Origin: Phyto melanocephala
Lineage: Eukaryota; Arthropoda; Insecta; Diptera; Rhinophoridae
Assembly (NCBI GenBank): GCA_941918925.1
Contig: OW799236.1
Coordinates: 72,816,465-72,880,464, forward strand
Direction: 5' to 3'
Length of the DNA: 64,000 nucleotides
Part shown: positions 36,390 to 46,650 of the stretch, in pieces
Numbering within the stretch: the first letter of the stretch is position 1
How the letters are laid out: each line of letters begins with the position of its first letter
Notes under the pieces: generated by a model
What the model was told of the DNA's origin: nothing
Databases searched by the model: none
Seen by the model: only the letters and a program-made list of their open reading frames with translations
Translations under genes and position numbers: made by a program

Positions 36390-36460
36390 TTATAAGTACC
36401 AATGTATGTATATTATAAAAGGTATTATCATATAAGGCACGGCCGAATATAGAAGTTTTA
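36390..36460 (+). repeat. HINE 3' end fragment
   Basis: 'aaaaggtattatcatataaggcacggccgaatatagaagttt' keeps the GGC-ACG-GCCGAAT hairpin half and the TATAG that follow it in the HINE 3' end. Only about 70 bp is alignable. Confidence 0.5.
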
Positions 36461-37840
36461 TCCATAGTTTTTTTAGTTTTCTGTGCAATTTTAACTTAAA
36501 TATAGTATTTCTTTTTTATCTAGACAAACAAAAAAGTACCTCACAAAAGCTTTTCCTAATTAAGACTCTTCTTACGTAAGCATGTGTATATGCTCAAAAA
36601 TAAAAAAAATAAATTGACTCAAAAAAATCATATTTCAATGACTACAATTTCATAACGTGCGTATAGTCGGGTTATATATAAATAAAAAATAAAAGTTTTA
36701 AAGAAAAGGAAAAAATAATAAAAAGAAAAACTTACAGATAACGACGACTGTACCTGTATGTGTATCCCTTTCTAATACTAAATAGTTTCTAAAATTCTTA
36801 ATAGAAACTATTATTTAAATATCTCTTCTAATTTCATATTTAATCAATTTATATGAGCATCTCTTTGCAATATTAGATGTGCAATTTAAAAAGAAAATTA
36901 AAATATTTTCTTAAAGCATCCAACATCTAACATTTTAATTTAAAAAAAAAAATTATTTATATTTTGTTCCTATTTTCATTTATAGAAACAGTGAATTTAA
37001 TAACACACAAAAAATCTCTGCTTGGTCTAGCAAAGACAAATAAATAGTAATAAATCATTTCTACTCAACTGCCAAATATGTGGTTAACTGCAAAAAAATT
37101 TTTGAAATTTTTGTTTCCGTCACTAAAGCACTTATTTTGATGAAGATAAAGCACATTTTAATACCAATATTTATGGCACTTACAACTTAATTATCAAACC
37201 CATTTAAATTACTGTGCAGCAATCACAGTTGCCCGTTGCCAGGATTGCGAGTTAAAAAGTGTGACCAAAAAAATATATGTGTGAGAAAATGGAGAGAAAA
37301 AAGGGTTTAAATGTAAATATTGTTTGCTAAATGGTGATGGTTAGTTACTTCATTTCCATATTCCATATACATTCTCTGTCACACATTCTCTACACGTTTT
37401 TTTTATATATTTTGTTTGTCATTGGCCAAAGGTAAACTGTATTATACTTAACGAAAAGCAAAGGCGACAGATTGACACATCCCAGAGGTTGTTGATGAAA
37501 ATATTTTTAAATTGAGTAATTTTCCTTTTCTTTTACAAGGACTCGTTGATCTATTTTAGAAAATCAAAGCAATGATTTAATTTCAATACAAGTTTTGCTT
37601 TGTATGTGAAAATGTGTTACTGTCTATGAGAAAATACAATAAGAAAGTCTTTACAAACGTTAAACAAAATTTATCATGTTATTTGAAAAGTCAAAGCTAC
37701 CAAATACTGCTTATTTGTTTTGTTTTTCTTTTTTGCCAAATTTTAAAACATTTTCCCTTTATACAAATCCAATAAAATTTCTATTAAAAATTTATATAAA
37801 ATTTATCTACAAAAAATAATAAAAATTGTGTTCGTCTATA
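36461..37840. other. receptor intron 4: nothing recognised
   Basis: AT-rich, without motifs that I can assign. Confidence 0.5.
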
Positions 37841-37847
37841 TCTTCAG

Positions 37848-37935
37848 TGTCAGGTATCACAAAGGGATCAGTCATGAACCCAAGTGTGATAGCCTTACGA
37901 ATCATCAGTATGTTTAACCTAACCTGACCTACCAT
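37848..37935 (+). repeat. SINE/LINE 3' tail fragment
   Basis: 'gtcaggtatcacaaagggatca', 'gaacccaagtg' and the terminal 'tttaacctaacctgaccta' are the same tail as in the SINE at 3.7 kb, here in + orientation and without a tRNA head, so 5'-truncated. Confidence 0.6.
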
Positions 37936-39048
37936 ATTTGCCATTCAAAACTATACCATTTCAGAATACAGGTCCACCTTGACAACATTTCATGATTCTC
38001 TTTTATTTCTGACTCGTATTGAGAGATTCCTTAATTTTCTGATTATTCATCAGTTACAATTATTCACTTAAGGCTCTAGTTATTACGGGTTGTTCACACG
38101 TAATTTTCTTTTTTAGTTTCTGTTGTCTTGGATTGCTAAAGAAAAATTCTTCAAGCATCATCCTCCTCAATTTTATTCTAGATTTATGATATCTTGATAT
38201 CACTGATATCCGTTCAGCAACAAAGTCACCCAATTAATTATCTTATTAAATTTTCTAGCTGCCAAGGGTTATAGGGTGCACGTCTTTCACAGAAAAACTA
38301 CTTAGTTTCAAAATGTTAGTTTACCTGTTATATTTCATAACCGACTGGTGATTAAGTGCTATTAGAATTTTCTTTCCCTGCAACAGAGATAATATGTCTC
38401 TTACAAGTAACAGTTATATATATATAAATATTAGAGTCATTGATGCATGAATGCGGTTAAATTTACATCAAAAGTTCAGTTTATGACAACCAACCACCTG
38501 CCTGTCCTTTACTATATCTACAACATCATATGATAAACACGCGGCAGTTGTCCTGTAAAATAATAGCTCCGGACTACCCAACCCCTAGTTTTACTTACGA
38601 GACAGGTCATCAGCAATAAAATCTGCAATCCGAAAGAAGACAAACTACCAACAACTAAACAAAACAACATCCCGATACGTTTATGGTTACTCAAAGTTTG
38701 CAGGTTCGCCAGTTTCCAGAGAATCAGTCAAACTTTTATCTAAATCACTACAGTGAGCACATGATCTGGGAAAATGCGTTACTTATAACAAAGCTCTAAA
38801 GCTTATTGATTATCACGGTATTAGACAGGTTTTTAATTAGCCTGGACTAAATATCTTTGACTCCAAACTACAGCTTGGTACTAAACGATATTCCGCTGAG
38901 TAATTTTAAATGTAGACAAAATTTTGCCCAGTTTTGATATAAAAATGGAAGACAGCTGGACTGATGTGACTCTCGTCTTACATGAATCACAATTTTTTTT
39001 ATCATAATCGAATACTAGATAGGCATGGAAAATTACCTGAATTTTTTT
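37936..39048. other. receptor intron 4: nothing recognised
   Basis: Less AT-rich than its surroundings in places (38450-38800) but no coding motif was found. Confidence 0.45.
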
Positions 39049-40915
39049 TATACCCGCCACCAAAAAAATGGTGGGGGTATATTCATTTTGTCATTCCGTT
39101 TGTAACACATCGAAATATTCATTTTACACCCCATATATTCTGAATCAGGGTTTGATTTGATGACGATCTAGCTATGTCCGTCCGTCTGTCCGTCTGTTGA
39201 AAGCACGATAGAGGTCGCACCGAAAAAGCTAGGGGACTCAAATTTTGCCAGAATCTTTCTTATAGACAAGGTTTGTTTGGTATTGAAAATGGGCTAAATC
39301 GGAATATTAGGAAGGGAGTTATAGCTCGAAAAGCAAGAGTAGGTCGAAAAAACCGTGTCGAACATCGAATAAAATGGAATTGTGTCCAAACGCATTAACG
39401 TAGACTCATGAAACTTGGAATATATATTTCCTGAGTAAAAACAATATTTTTCATCGAAAATTATCTAAATCTATGCATTAGGAAAGGAGTTATCGATCAA
39501 AATGTACGAAAATTTATACCGCACAGTGTATTTTTCGGTATATTTAAAAACAAAAACGTCATAAAAGCAACAAAATTGGATGTACGACTCTGAAATTTTG
39601 CACACTTTGCTTTTTGGTGAGACGATTTTTTGTAACAGAAAATCAATGTGCCACGCCCACTTTTACGCCCACCTCCCATATAACGTTTTACCTAAAATTC
39701 ATATAATTTCTCCATTAATAAAGATTTTGGAATATAAAAGGGCTATATTGAAACACCTAAGTTGTACTCATTCACAAAAATAACTTTGACACGCCTACTA
39801 TAACGCCCACTTTTCACGTTATCTACCGTTAATGAAATTTAAAAGCTCATAAAACCGCCAAAAGTAGAGGTATGATGATCAAATTTGCTACATATATCCT
39901 TTTAATCAATGTAATTGTTGTGCCAAAAAGTTTAGGTGGCACGCCCACTTTAACGCCTACCTCCCATATAACGGTTTATCTTAAATTCTTGTAATTTCTC
40001 TATTGACAAAGTTCTTGCGAAAATAAAGAACTTTGTTGAAATATCTAAGTTGTGGTTATTAGCAGAAACTTTATTAACACGCCTACTTTAACGCCCACTT
40101 TCATTGAAAGGCTACATTTACAAAAGCATTTTACTATCATATCGAAGTTATTAATGGTGGTTAAATTTTAAGAGCCGATGTTGTTTTTAAATAAAACACA
40201 AATTATTAAAGAAATTATTATTATTTTTTTTTTTTATAATGATAATGTTTGTATGCTTCAATTATGTATTTAACAAAATATCGGCCAAATGGCCCCCATC
40301 CTTGGCGCCACTCCTCTGTCTGATGGTACAAATTTTTAATGACAATGTTGATGCTCAATTGTTAGGCATAATGATGAGTCGAGGTTCATTGCTCTTTTGC
40401 CACACTATCGCAAAAAACAGCAATGGTACCCATTCAACGAACTAAGAAGGCATTCACAGATTTTCTAACATTTTATACAGACCTGTTTTGCGGAAATTTA
40501 AATATTTTTTACAATTCTCCCGATTGTGGACGCATTTGAACGATTATGTTGACCAAAAGAATCAAGAAGTGCACAAAATGCATTTTGATTTGAACGCCCA
40601 TTTTTATAAAAAACCTGAATAACTTTAAAGCATTGCTCATTTGCGTATCTTTCCACGGATCAAATTGAGTAAGTTTGAAATTGAGAAATGTCAAGTGATA
40701 TGCAGAAAACAAATTTAAAGACTAGGTGTAGTTCACCTTCAGCATGGGCCCTTAAAATTTAACCACCCTCTACAAAGAAAGTGATACATATTTTATTATA
40801 AAGAGATTATTCCATAGCGATTAACAAAATAATAAAAAATGTGTTTTAAATGTACACAAAATTGGTGGTGGGTATAAAAGATTCGGCACAGCCGAATATA
40901 GTGCTCTTACTTGTT
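39049..40915 (+). mobile_element. HINE family B, full-length-looking, with captured mariner
   Basis: 5' terminus TATACCCGCCACCAAAAAAA with TGGTGGGGGTATA (a hairpin) and the matching inverted arm TTGGTGGTGGGTATA at 40861-40876. Then comes the terminal hairpin ATTCGGC-ACA-GCCGAAT and the end TAGTGCTCTTACTTGTT. Inside are the GTCCGTCTG microsatellite, several copies of the 'acgcccacttt...cccatataacg' module, and a mariner-derived insertion at 40154-40770. It matches 52011-54613 closely through its whole length. It lies in receptor intron 4 in the same orientation as the gene. Confidence 0.82.
40154..40770 (-). mobile_element. internally deleted mariner inside HINE-B
   Basis: Terminal repeats GGTGGTTAAATTTTAAGAG and, reverse-complemented, GGGTGGTTAAATTTTAAGGG, the ends of the rosa-like mariner at 33.7 kb. 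Interior shared pieces are 'tatgtatttaacaaaatatcggccaaatggcc' (C-terminal coding) and 'gaagtgcacaaaatgcattttgatttgaacgcccatttttataaaaa' (N-terminal coding). Most of the catalytic core is deleted. The same derivative sits at the same position in the second HINE-B. Confidence 0.75.
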
Positions 40916-41244
40916 ACGAATATCAGTTAGAACAATTTCCAGAACTGTAGGAATATCATTAGACACACATAAATTAAATGGTAATTTGTCCTGATTTTCT
41001 TTACTTTCCGATTCTTTTCCTCCCATTTAATCATTTCTAAACACACTTAGTAGTTATTTACTTCCTTTCATTTAGTATGACTATGGACGTGCCATCACAA
41101 AACCTTAAAGTAGTATGATTATATTATAATAAATGTTTATTTTACATTTTAAGTATTTTATTTTTTTAATGTTTGCCAACTGTTTGGCAAAGAAAAAGCA
41201 AAATTATTTAATATTTTCTTTTTAATATCTTCCTTTCCAAATAG

Positions 41245-41322
41245 ATTTTGAGCACCACTGGTTCTTATATTGCCCTATTAAAGACGTTTCTGTTGAACAT
41301 GAAATGTTTACCAGCAGCTTAA
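41245..41322 (+). CDS. odorant receptor, last exon (TM7 and C terminus)
   Basis: Twenty-five codons plus TAA: ILSTTGSYIALLKTFLLNM then KCLPAA. 'v.staGSYf.lLkt' is the canonical end of TM7 in insect odorant receptors. The acceptor is CAAATAG, phase 0, following SLSAFSS of the previous exon. An AATAAA overlaps the stop (41321-41326), and a second lies 75-80 bp downstream (about 41400), so one of these is the likely polyadenylation signal. The tail after TM7 is short, as usual. Confidence 0.9.
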   Translation: MLSTTGSYIALLKTFLLNMKCLPAA

Positions 41323-41728
41323 TAAAAAGAACGAACCACAATGAAAATGCACAGAAAATGAGTGAAGGAAAAACTATTTTTAATTAAAATATTCAGAAAT
41401 AAAATAAGCGAAAATAATAATAGAAATATAAAAGATAAACTAATGGCCAAATAAATGAAAGAATTTATTTATGGTTCTCAATATATTTCTGGTTAAGCTG
41501 TCAACAGCAGCACACAACACAAACATCACAACGAAAAAGAATTTAACATCACAAATATTAACATAAATAGAAATATATAAGCACCGTGTTTACACTGAGT
41601 TTGGTTGAGTTCAATGAAACCCCTCAGCACACTATTAAATCCTAGTTGACATATTGTGGGATTTGGTTTGTTTATTTAATATGATTGATATGTATGTTCT
41701 ATTTTTGGTTTGAACCAAAAACAACTCA

Positions 41729-42619
41729 AACAAGTAAGAGCGCTATATTCGGCCGTGCCGAATCTTATATACCCTTCACAACGTGAATTCATGCAATAAC
41801 AGTGGTTTGTGTCACCATTCATCCCATATGAAATACGTACATACATATAAAAACATACATATATAAAAACGTCCCATTGTAAAATTATAAATTCACGTAT
41901 GAATGTTAAAAAAAACAAAAAAAAATAAAAAATTTAAAAAAAAATTTTTAAAAAAAAAAATTAAAAAAAAAAAAAAATTTTAAAAAAAAAAATTTTTTTA
42001 AAAATTATTATGTATATAATATATACAAAACAAAAAAAAATAAAAAAAAAAATTAAAAAAAAAAAATTTAAAAAAAAAATAATAATAAAAATATAAATAA
42101 TATATTAAATAAAAAATAAAAAAAAAAATAAAAAAAAAATAAAAAAAAAATTTAAAAAAAATTTAAAAAAAAATTAAAAAAAAAATTTTTTGGCTCAGCT
42201 GGGATTCGATGCCACGTTTTCTCTAACCAGTATACACGTTTGTATGTATGTATGTTGTTGTTGTAATGTTGCTTTTGTGAAAAAAAAATCGAGGTGGTCG
42301 TGGGTTTTTGCTCATATCTCAGTTGTTTATGTACCGATGTTTCTGATTTTCAATAGCGATCTACTCCCGAATATTTCTGATATTTTAATACCTCACCCGA
42401 GTCCAAGCGATGTCGGGGGGCTTCAAAAAGTTGATTTCAACATACACACGGACAGACGGTCAGACGGACAGACGGACAGACGGACAGCGCTTAATCGACT
42501 CCCCTATTCATAAGCTTTCAGAAAATATATACTTTATGGGGTCGGAAATCAAAATTGTAGAAATTTCACACGGAATGACAAACCTATATATACCCTTTTT
42601 CACTGTGTGAAGGGTATAA
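41729..42619 (-). mobile_element. HINE family A, complete
   Basis: Reverse orientation: begins with the complement of the 3' end (AACAAGTAAGAGCGCTAT and hairpin ATTCGGC-CGT-GCCGAAT), then TATACCCTTCACA. It ends at TGTGTGAAGGGTATA (42604-42618), the other inverted arm. It contains the poly-A/T core (41920-42190) and a cggacagacggacagac microsatellite (42440-42485). It is highly similar to 553-1311. A 107-codon frame at 42190-42513 is chance coding within the repeat and is seen in other copies. It lies 0.4 kb downstream of the receptor stop codon. Confidence 0.85.
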
Positions 42620-43259
42620 TAAATAAAATAAAAAGAAATAAAAACGTGCGCTTAAATTTGGGTTCAATGTGAGTGTGAATATAACATTTATTACTATTAA
42701 GATGGAAAACCTAATGGTAAATTTTGTTTGTCAACTAAAAGAAATCTCATAAAAGAATTTTTCATTAAATTATTTATTTAAAATTACTTAAGTTCTTAGT
42801 TATCTTGCTCTGTGCAATATAAATAAATTTCGCATAGAAAATGTTCAACAAAATTCCTCTTAAGGAGCACCTTCTTATACATTAATATTATTATTTTATT
42901 TACAATACATCTTAATATTTGTTAAAAGCTACGAAATATATATATTTTCTAAGTTATAACATGATTCTAAAATAATTTACTAGTAATCGTTGTTCTGTAC
43001 GATGGTCTTACTAAAAGCATTTGGCTAAAATTTAATTTGCTAAGATTGTACAAATATATTGAACACCCGACCAGAATCCTTACTTAACTAACTTCTAAAG
43101 GCATTTAAAAATACCACTAAAATAAACCCGAATACTTGAGATTATTTGTAGATTCTTCAAAAATGAACCTTTCATTCAGTTAAATAAACGAGGCTGGAAT
43201 TTTCTCTAAAAGCCTAGATACTATTTTGTACTGCCTGCTATTATTAGTTGATCAAATAC
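42620..43259. other. intergenic, nothing recognised
   Basis: AT-rich with no assignable motif. Confidence 0.5.
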
Positions 43260-43262
43260 AAC

Positions 43263-43495
43263 CACACCCAGAAAACAGAAAATCACATTCATTGCCAATC
43301 GAATGGTGCAGTTCCTGCAATCGAACTTTTCATTTGTGATTATAAAATTTCATAATCATTATTTAATAATCCTGACAACATATTTATATTCCAAAACTAA
43401 ATTCTGTAGATATAACCGTAAAATTCTACTATCACAACTGAACTATGCAATTGGCAACAATTGCGGTAGTCACAACCGATACTGTTTTCTCTGTG
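43263..43495 (+). repeat. dispersed repeat, second copy
   Basis: Second copy of the repeat at 30033-30165, with a roughly 120-bp insertion between its two conserved blocks. It abuts the left end of the long-inverted-repeat transposon. Confidence 0.55.
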
Positions 43496-44231
43496 CACCA
43501 TCTCTTCTTAATTATGAAGCTAAATATAAGTATTTTTTTCCTTTACCTGACTCTTTAGCTTACACAGTACAACATTTTTCAGTTAATTGATTGCCAACTC
43601 AATTCTGTGAACTGTATGTGAAATTAGACCCAAAAAGAAGAATTTCTGCATCATTCGTTTTGTCTTCTTACCTGCGATTTGAAGTTAGTATCGATTTGAA
43701 GTTAGTACTATCGTATAGGGGAATTTATCACGTTTTAGGCCCTGTTGTTTGACATAGCTCGACAACCACTAGCCCAATTTAGTTGAAATAAATTTTAAAA
43801 AATTAAGAATTACAATTCCCTTAATCTGTTCATATATTGTTTTCCTATACAAGTAACACTTTCGAAGTTAAAAATGAATGTATGAAGGGAAAAAATTATT
43901 TTTTGCCTAAAAATTTAATTTTTTTTTTTTTTTAAATACATAAAAAATCCAAAATGGAAAAAAGTTTCAAGTCTAGTTATTTTTTCGCAAAGTCACATAA
44001 CCTATAAGCAAAATGAGACAAAGATCATAAAAATCGATGCACGCGTTTCGCTTTTATTCGCAATTGAGTAAATGTATGAATTTCAAAAATCAGTTATAGC
44101 CACCACCCTTAAAATAAAAATATAAATTAAAAAATTATCATGAAAAAAAAAAACTTTATTTATAAAAACTTAATGAAAATAAAATAATATGCAATTATAA
44201 TATTCATAAAAACAATATTTAGAACATTTTT

Positions 44232-44815
44232 TCAATTATTGGCAATATCCATCCTTGTAGAAGTTGACGCTTGTGGTTCTGATGATTTTGTTTTCTTCAT
44301 AGGTTGTTCATATTCATGGTCTGAGTCTGTATCGTCATCCGAGATACACATACTATTCAAGGGCGTGTTTCTTTCGCTGTGTCCACCAATTTCAATGTTT
44401 TCATCTTCGGTGCTTTCTTCAAACTGCATAATTGTGGAACTCCACCAACAAACCTCCGCAAGCAATGCATCCAATTTTTTGCTTTTGAACCGCTTTTCAA
44501 ATGGCATGGTCACCTGGTGGAACCTCTCTCCTTGTTCGTCTGATTCCTGAGGTGATTGTGCCAAAAAAGTATCGAGGTGGTGGTGCAAGAAATGCAATTT
44601 CAGCGTCATGGATGCACCGATTTTTTCGAAATAAAACAGCAACCTGTCCCCTCGTTGCTGTATCTCTTCTCGCTGGACACGGTTCTTTCCTAGAACGCCT
44701 TCTATTACTTCTTTCAATGCGTTCCATGCATGTTGGTGGTCGTGATGCTCTGAAAGCAAATGTGTGAAAGAATCACTTTTGATCAATTTCCGAATATCAG
44801 GTCCATTGAGAATAC
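44232..44815 (-). pseudogene. transposase-like protein, last exon
   Basis: Second exon of the element's gene, read from 44815 down to the stop at 44232. It begins by completing a Gly codon, then ILNGPDIRKLIKSDSF, and carries SMTLKLHFLHHHLDTFL and SDEQGERFHQVTMPFEKRF. The pattern 'cnMSLK.HFLhsHLdfFp...g.vSDEhGERFHQdi..mEkRy' belongs to a large transposon-encoded protein family that I remember from arthropods and cnidarians but cannot name with certainty. An acidic, Ser-rich tail and a basic patch (MKKTK) end the protein. No stop interrupts this exon. Confidence 0.75.
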
Positions 44816-44921
44816 CTGTTTTAAATACATAAGAAAAACGAAAAAATTATTGGTAATGCGAATGTATAGAAATTAACAAATTTAGATATGACAATATTGA
44901 AATACAGAGTACGATACGTAC

Positions 44922-45387
44922 CGTTTTTAATTTTCTCATCACTGAGTTTCGGAAAGATGGATTTCAAACAGTCAAAGGCGCCGTTAACTTTTTTGACCAC
45001 CACTTCAACGAATTTCCCAGCTATTCCCAGTTTCATGTTTAGCGGTGGCAGCAAAATATCATCCAGGTCCTTTATCATAGGTTCATTGCGTAATTTTAAT
45101 TGTTTGTTGAGCTCGGGAGTTCTTCCTTTTCAATCTTTACATTGATATTGATTTCCTTTGTATCGTGAATCCCAATTACAAAGGAAGCAGAAGTATTTTG
45201 GATATCCGCCCTTTTCTATAATCCCTTGTAGTATGTTGACCACCTTCAGATCGCAACAAATGTTCCATTTGTGTTCATCGTATTTGATTTTCTTCAAAAT
45301 TTCGCCCAATGCTTCATACGTTTCCTTCATAGTTGTGCTGAATCCCAATGGAATGCATGGTTTTTTATTTTTTTTGTGCAGCAGCAC
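44922..45387 (-). pseudogene. transposase-like protein, first recognisable exon, with a premature stop
   Basis: Reads VLLHKKNKKPCIPLGFS, TMKETYEALGEIL, KWNICCDLKVVNILQG, KYFCFLCNWDSR then a TGA at 45130-45132, followed in frame by KGRTPELNKQL, LPPLNMKLGIAGKFVEVVV, FDCLKSIFPKLSDEKIKN. It ends at donor G|GTACGT (GT at 44921-44920). The 106-bp intron 44816-44921 has GT...AG ends, and splicing gives KIKNGILNGPDIRKL, matching the family pattern without a gap. The stop sits where relatives have Trp, so TGG to TGA is likely. Upstream coding (toward 45700) is too degraded to trace. Confidence 0.75.
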
Positions 45388-45953
45388 AGGTACTTATAAA
45401 TGGGCGCATATTTTAAGGGCGGCTGGCTATATACCTGATTCAGCACTTGTACGTTTCAAACTGTGCAAAACTTTCAAAATAATGACCACCCTTAAATGTG
45501 GGTGCAATTTCTGTAAAAAAATCATATAGGTAGCCACCGGAAAAACCAAAATAATAAAAAGGTCCACTTTCCGTTTAATTGTCCACGTACATTTATTACC
45601 GCAATCATAAAAATCAAATAACCTTTTGTTTATTCCTTTTTTTTTAATTCTCAGAATCATTAAAAAGGTGTCAATGTTTTCTCCAAATAATGTTGTGCAT
45701 ATCTCGAGCAAATTTTTTAAATTCATACATTTACTCAATTGCGAATAAAAGCGAAACGCGTGCATCGATTTTTATGATCTGTGTCTCATTTTTCTCATAG
45801 GTTATGTGACTTTGCGAAAAAATAACTAGACTTGAAACTTTTTTCCATTTTGGATTTTTTATGTATTTTAAAAAAAAAAAAATTTAAATTTTTGTTTAAT
45901 AGTTTTTTAAGCTTAAGGTCCTTTTAATAATAAAAAATCTTTTTGTTTTGTTT

Positions 45954-46001
45954 TATATTATTTGATCAATATTTCGCTACTTCTTTGTGTAGCATCATCA
46001 G
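45954..46001 (-). ncRNA. hammerhead-ribozyme-like core in the PLE 3' region
   Basis: Minus strand 5' to 3': CTGATGA (46001-45995), one extra T, a perfect 5-bp stem GCTAC/GTAGC (45993-45989 with 45980-45976) capped by ACAAAGAA, GAAA (45975-45972), then a 5-bp stem ATATT/AATAT (45972-45968 with 45959-45955) and A at the expected cleavage position. Core and stems II and III are in the type I hammerhead order. Penelope-like elements are known to carry hammerhead motifs. Against it: the extra T after CTGATGA and a weak stem I (only scattered pairs between GTTTATC and AAAAC). Activity is untested. Confidence 0.5.
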
Positions 46002-46650
46002 GATAAACGTTTTTTTATTATATATTAGTTTTTTGTTGGATTTGTGTTTTGATATTTGTTATTTTTTAAATAAATTTATAGTTTGATTAACAAAATTGAA
46101 AATAACATAAAAAAATTTTTTAAACATTTTGTCATATATAAAAAATTTTACAAAAAGGTAGTATAACAAAAAATTACAATTTATATAAAAATATTAACAA
46201 AAAGTATTATAACAAAAATTGTTGAAAAAATGTTAATAGTATTATAAGAATATGTATGTGTAATAATAGAAAAAATATTGTATAACAAAAATTTCATAAT
46301 TATTAAAGTATTAATAAGAATTTTATAAATTATTGTCTATACTTTAACATAAAAATATGTTGGTTTTGTACAGAATATTACAAATATTATATAAAAATTT
46401 TTAACAGATAATGTTATGTTACATACGTATGATACAATAATTATATACATATGTATAAAAGTATTGATAACAAACATTTTGTTGTAACAAAACAAGTGTA
46501 TTAATATTACTAAAAACTAATATAAAAAAAGTAGATAAATAAAGTTTTATCTTAATGTATTAAAAAAAAAAAAAATTAATTTAAAATTAAATTTCTTTAT
46601 AAAAAACTTAACAAGGAAATTATATAAACATAAATGAATAGGTATAAGTG

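Noticed and set aside
42190..42513. 107-codon frame (and similar ones at 658-984 and 62421-62762) looking like a conserved protein
   Set aside because: It runs through the repeat-specific parts of HINE family A (microsatellite and 'gcttaatcgactcccctattcataag'). Its conservation among copies reflects DNA repeat identity, not selection on a protein.
44239..44767. + strand open frames of 88-103 codons
   Set aside because: Antisense shadows of the transposase-like exon on the minus strand, which has family motifs and proper splice sites.
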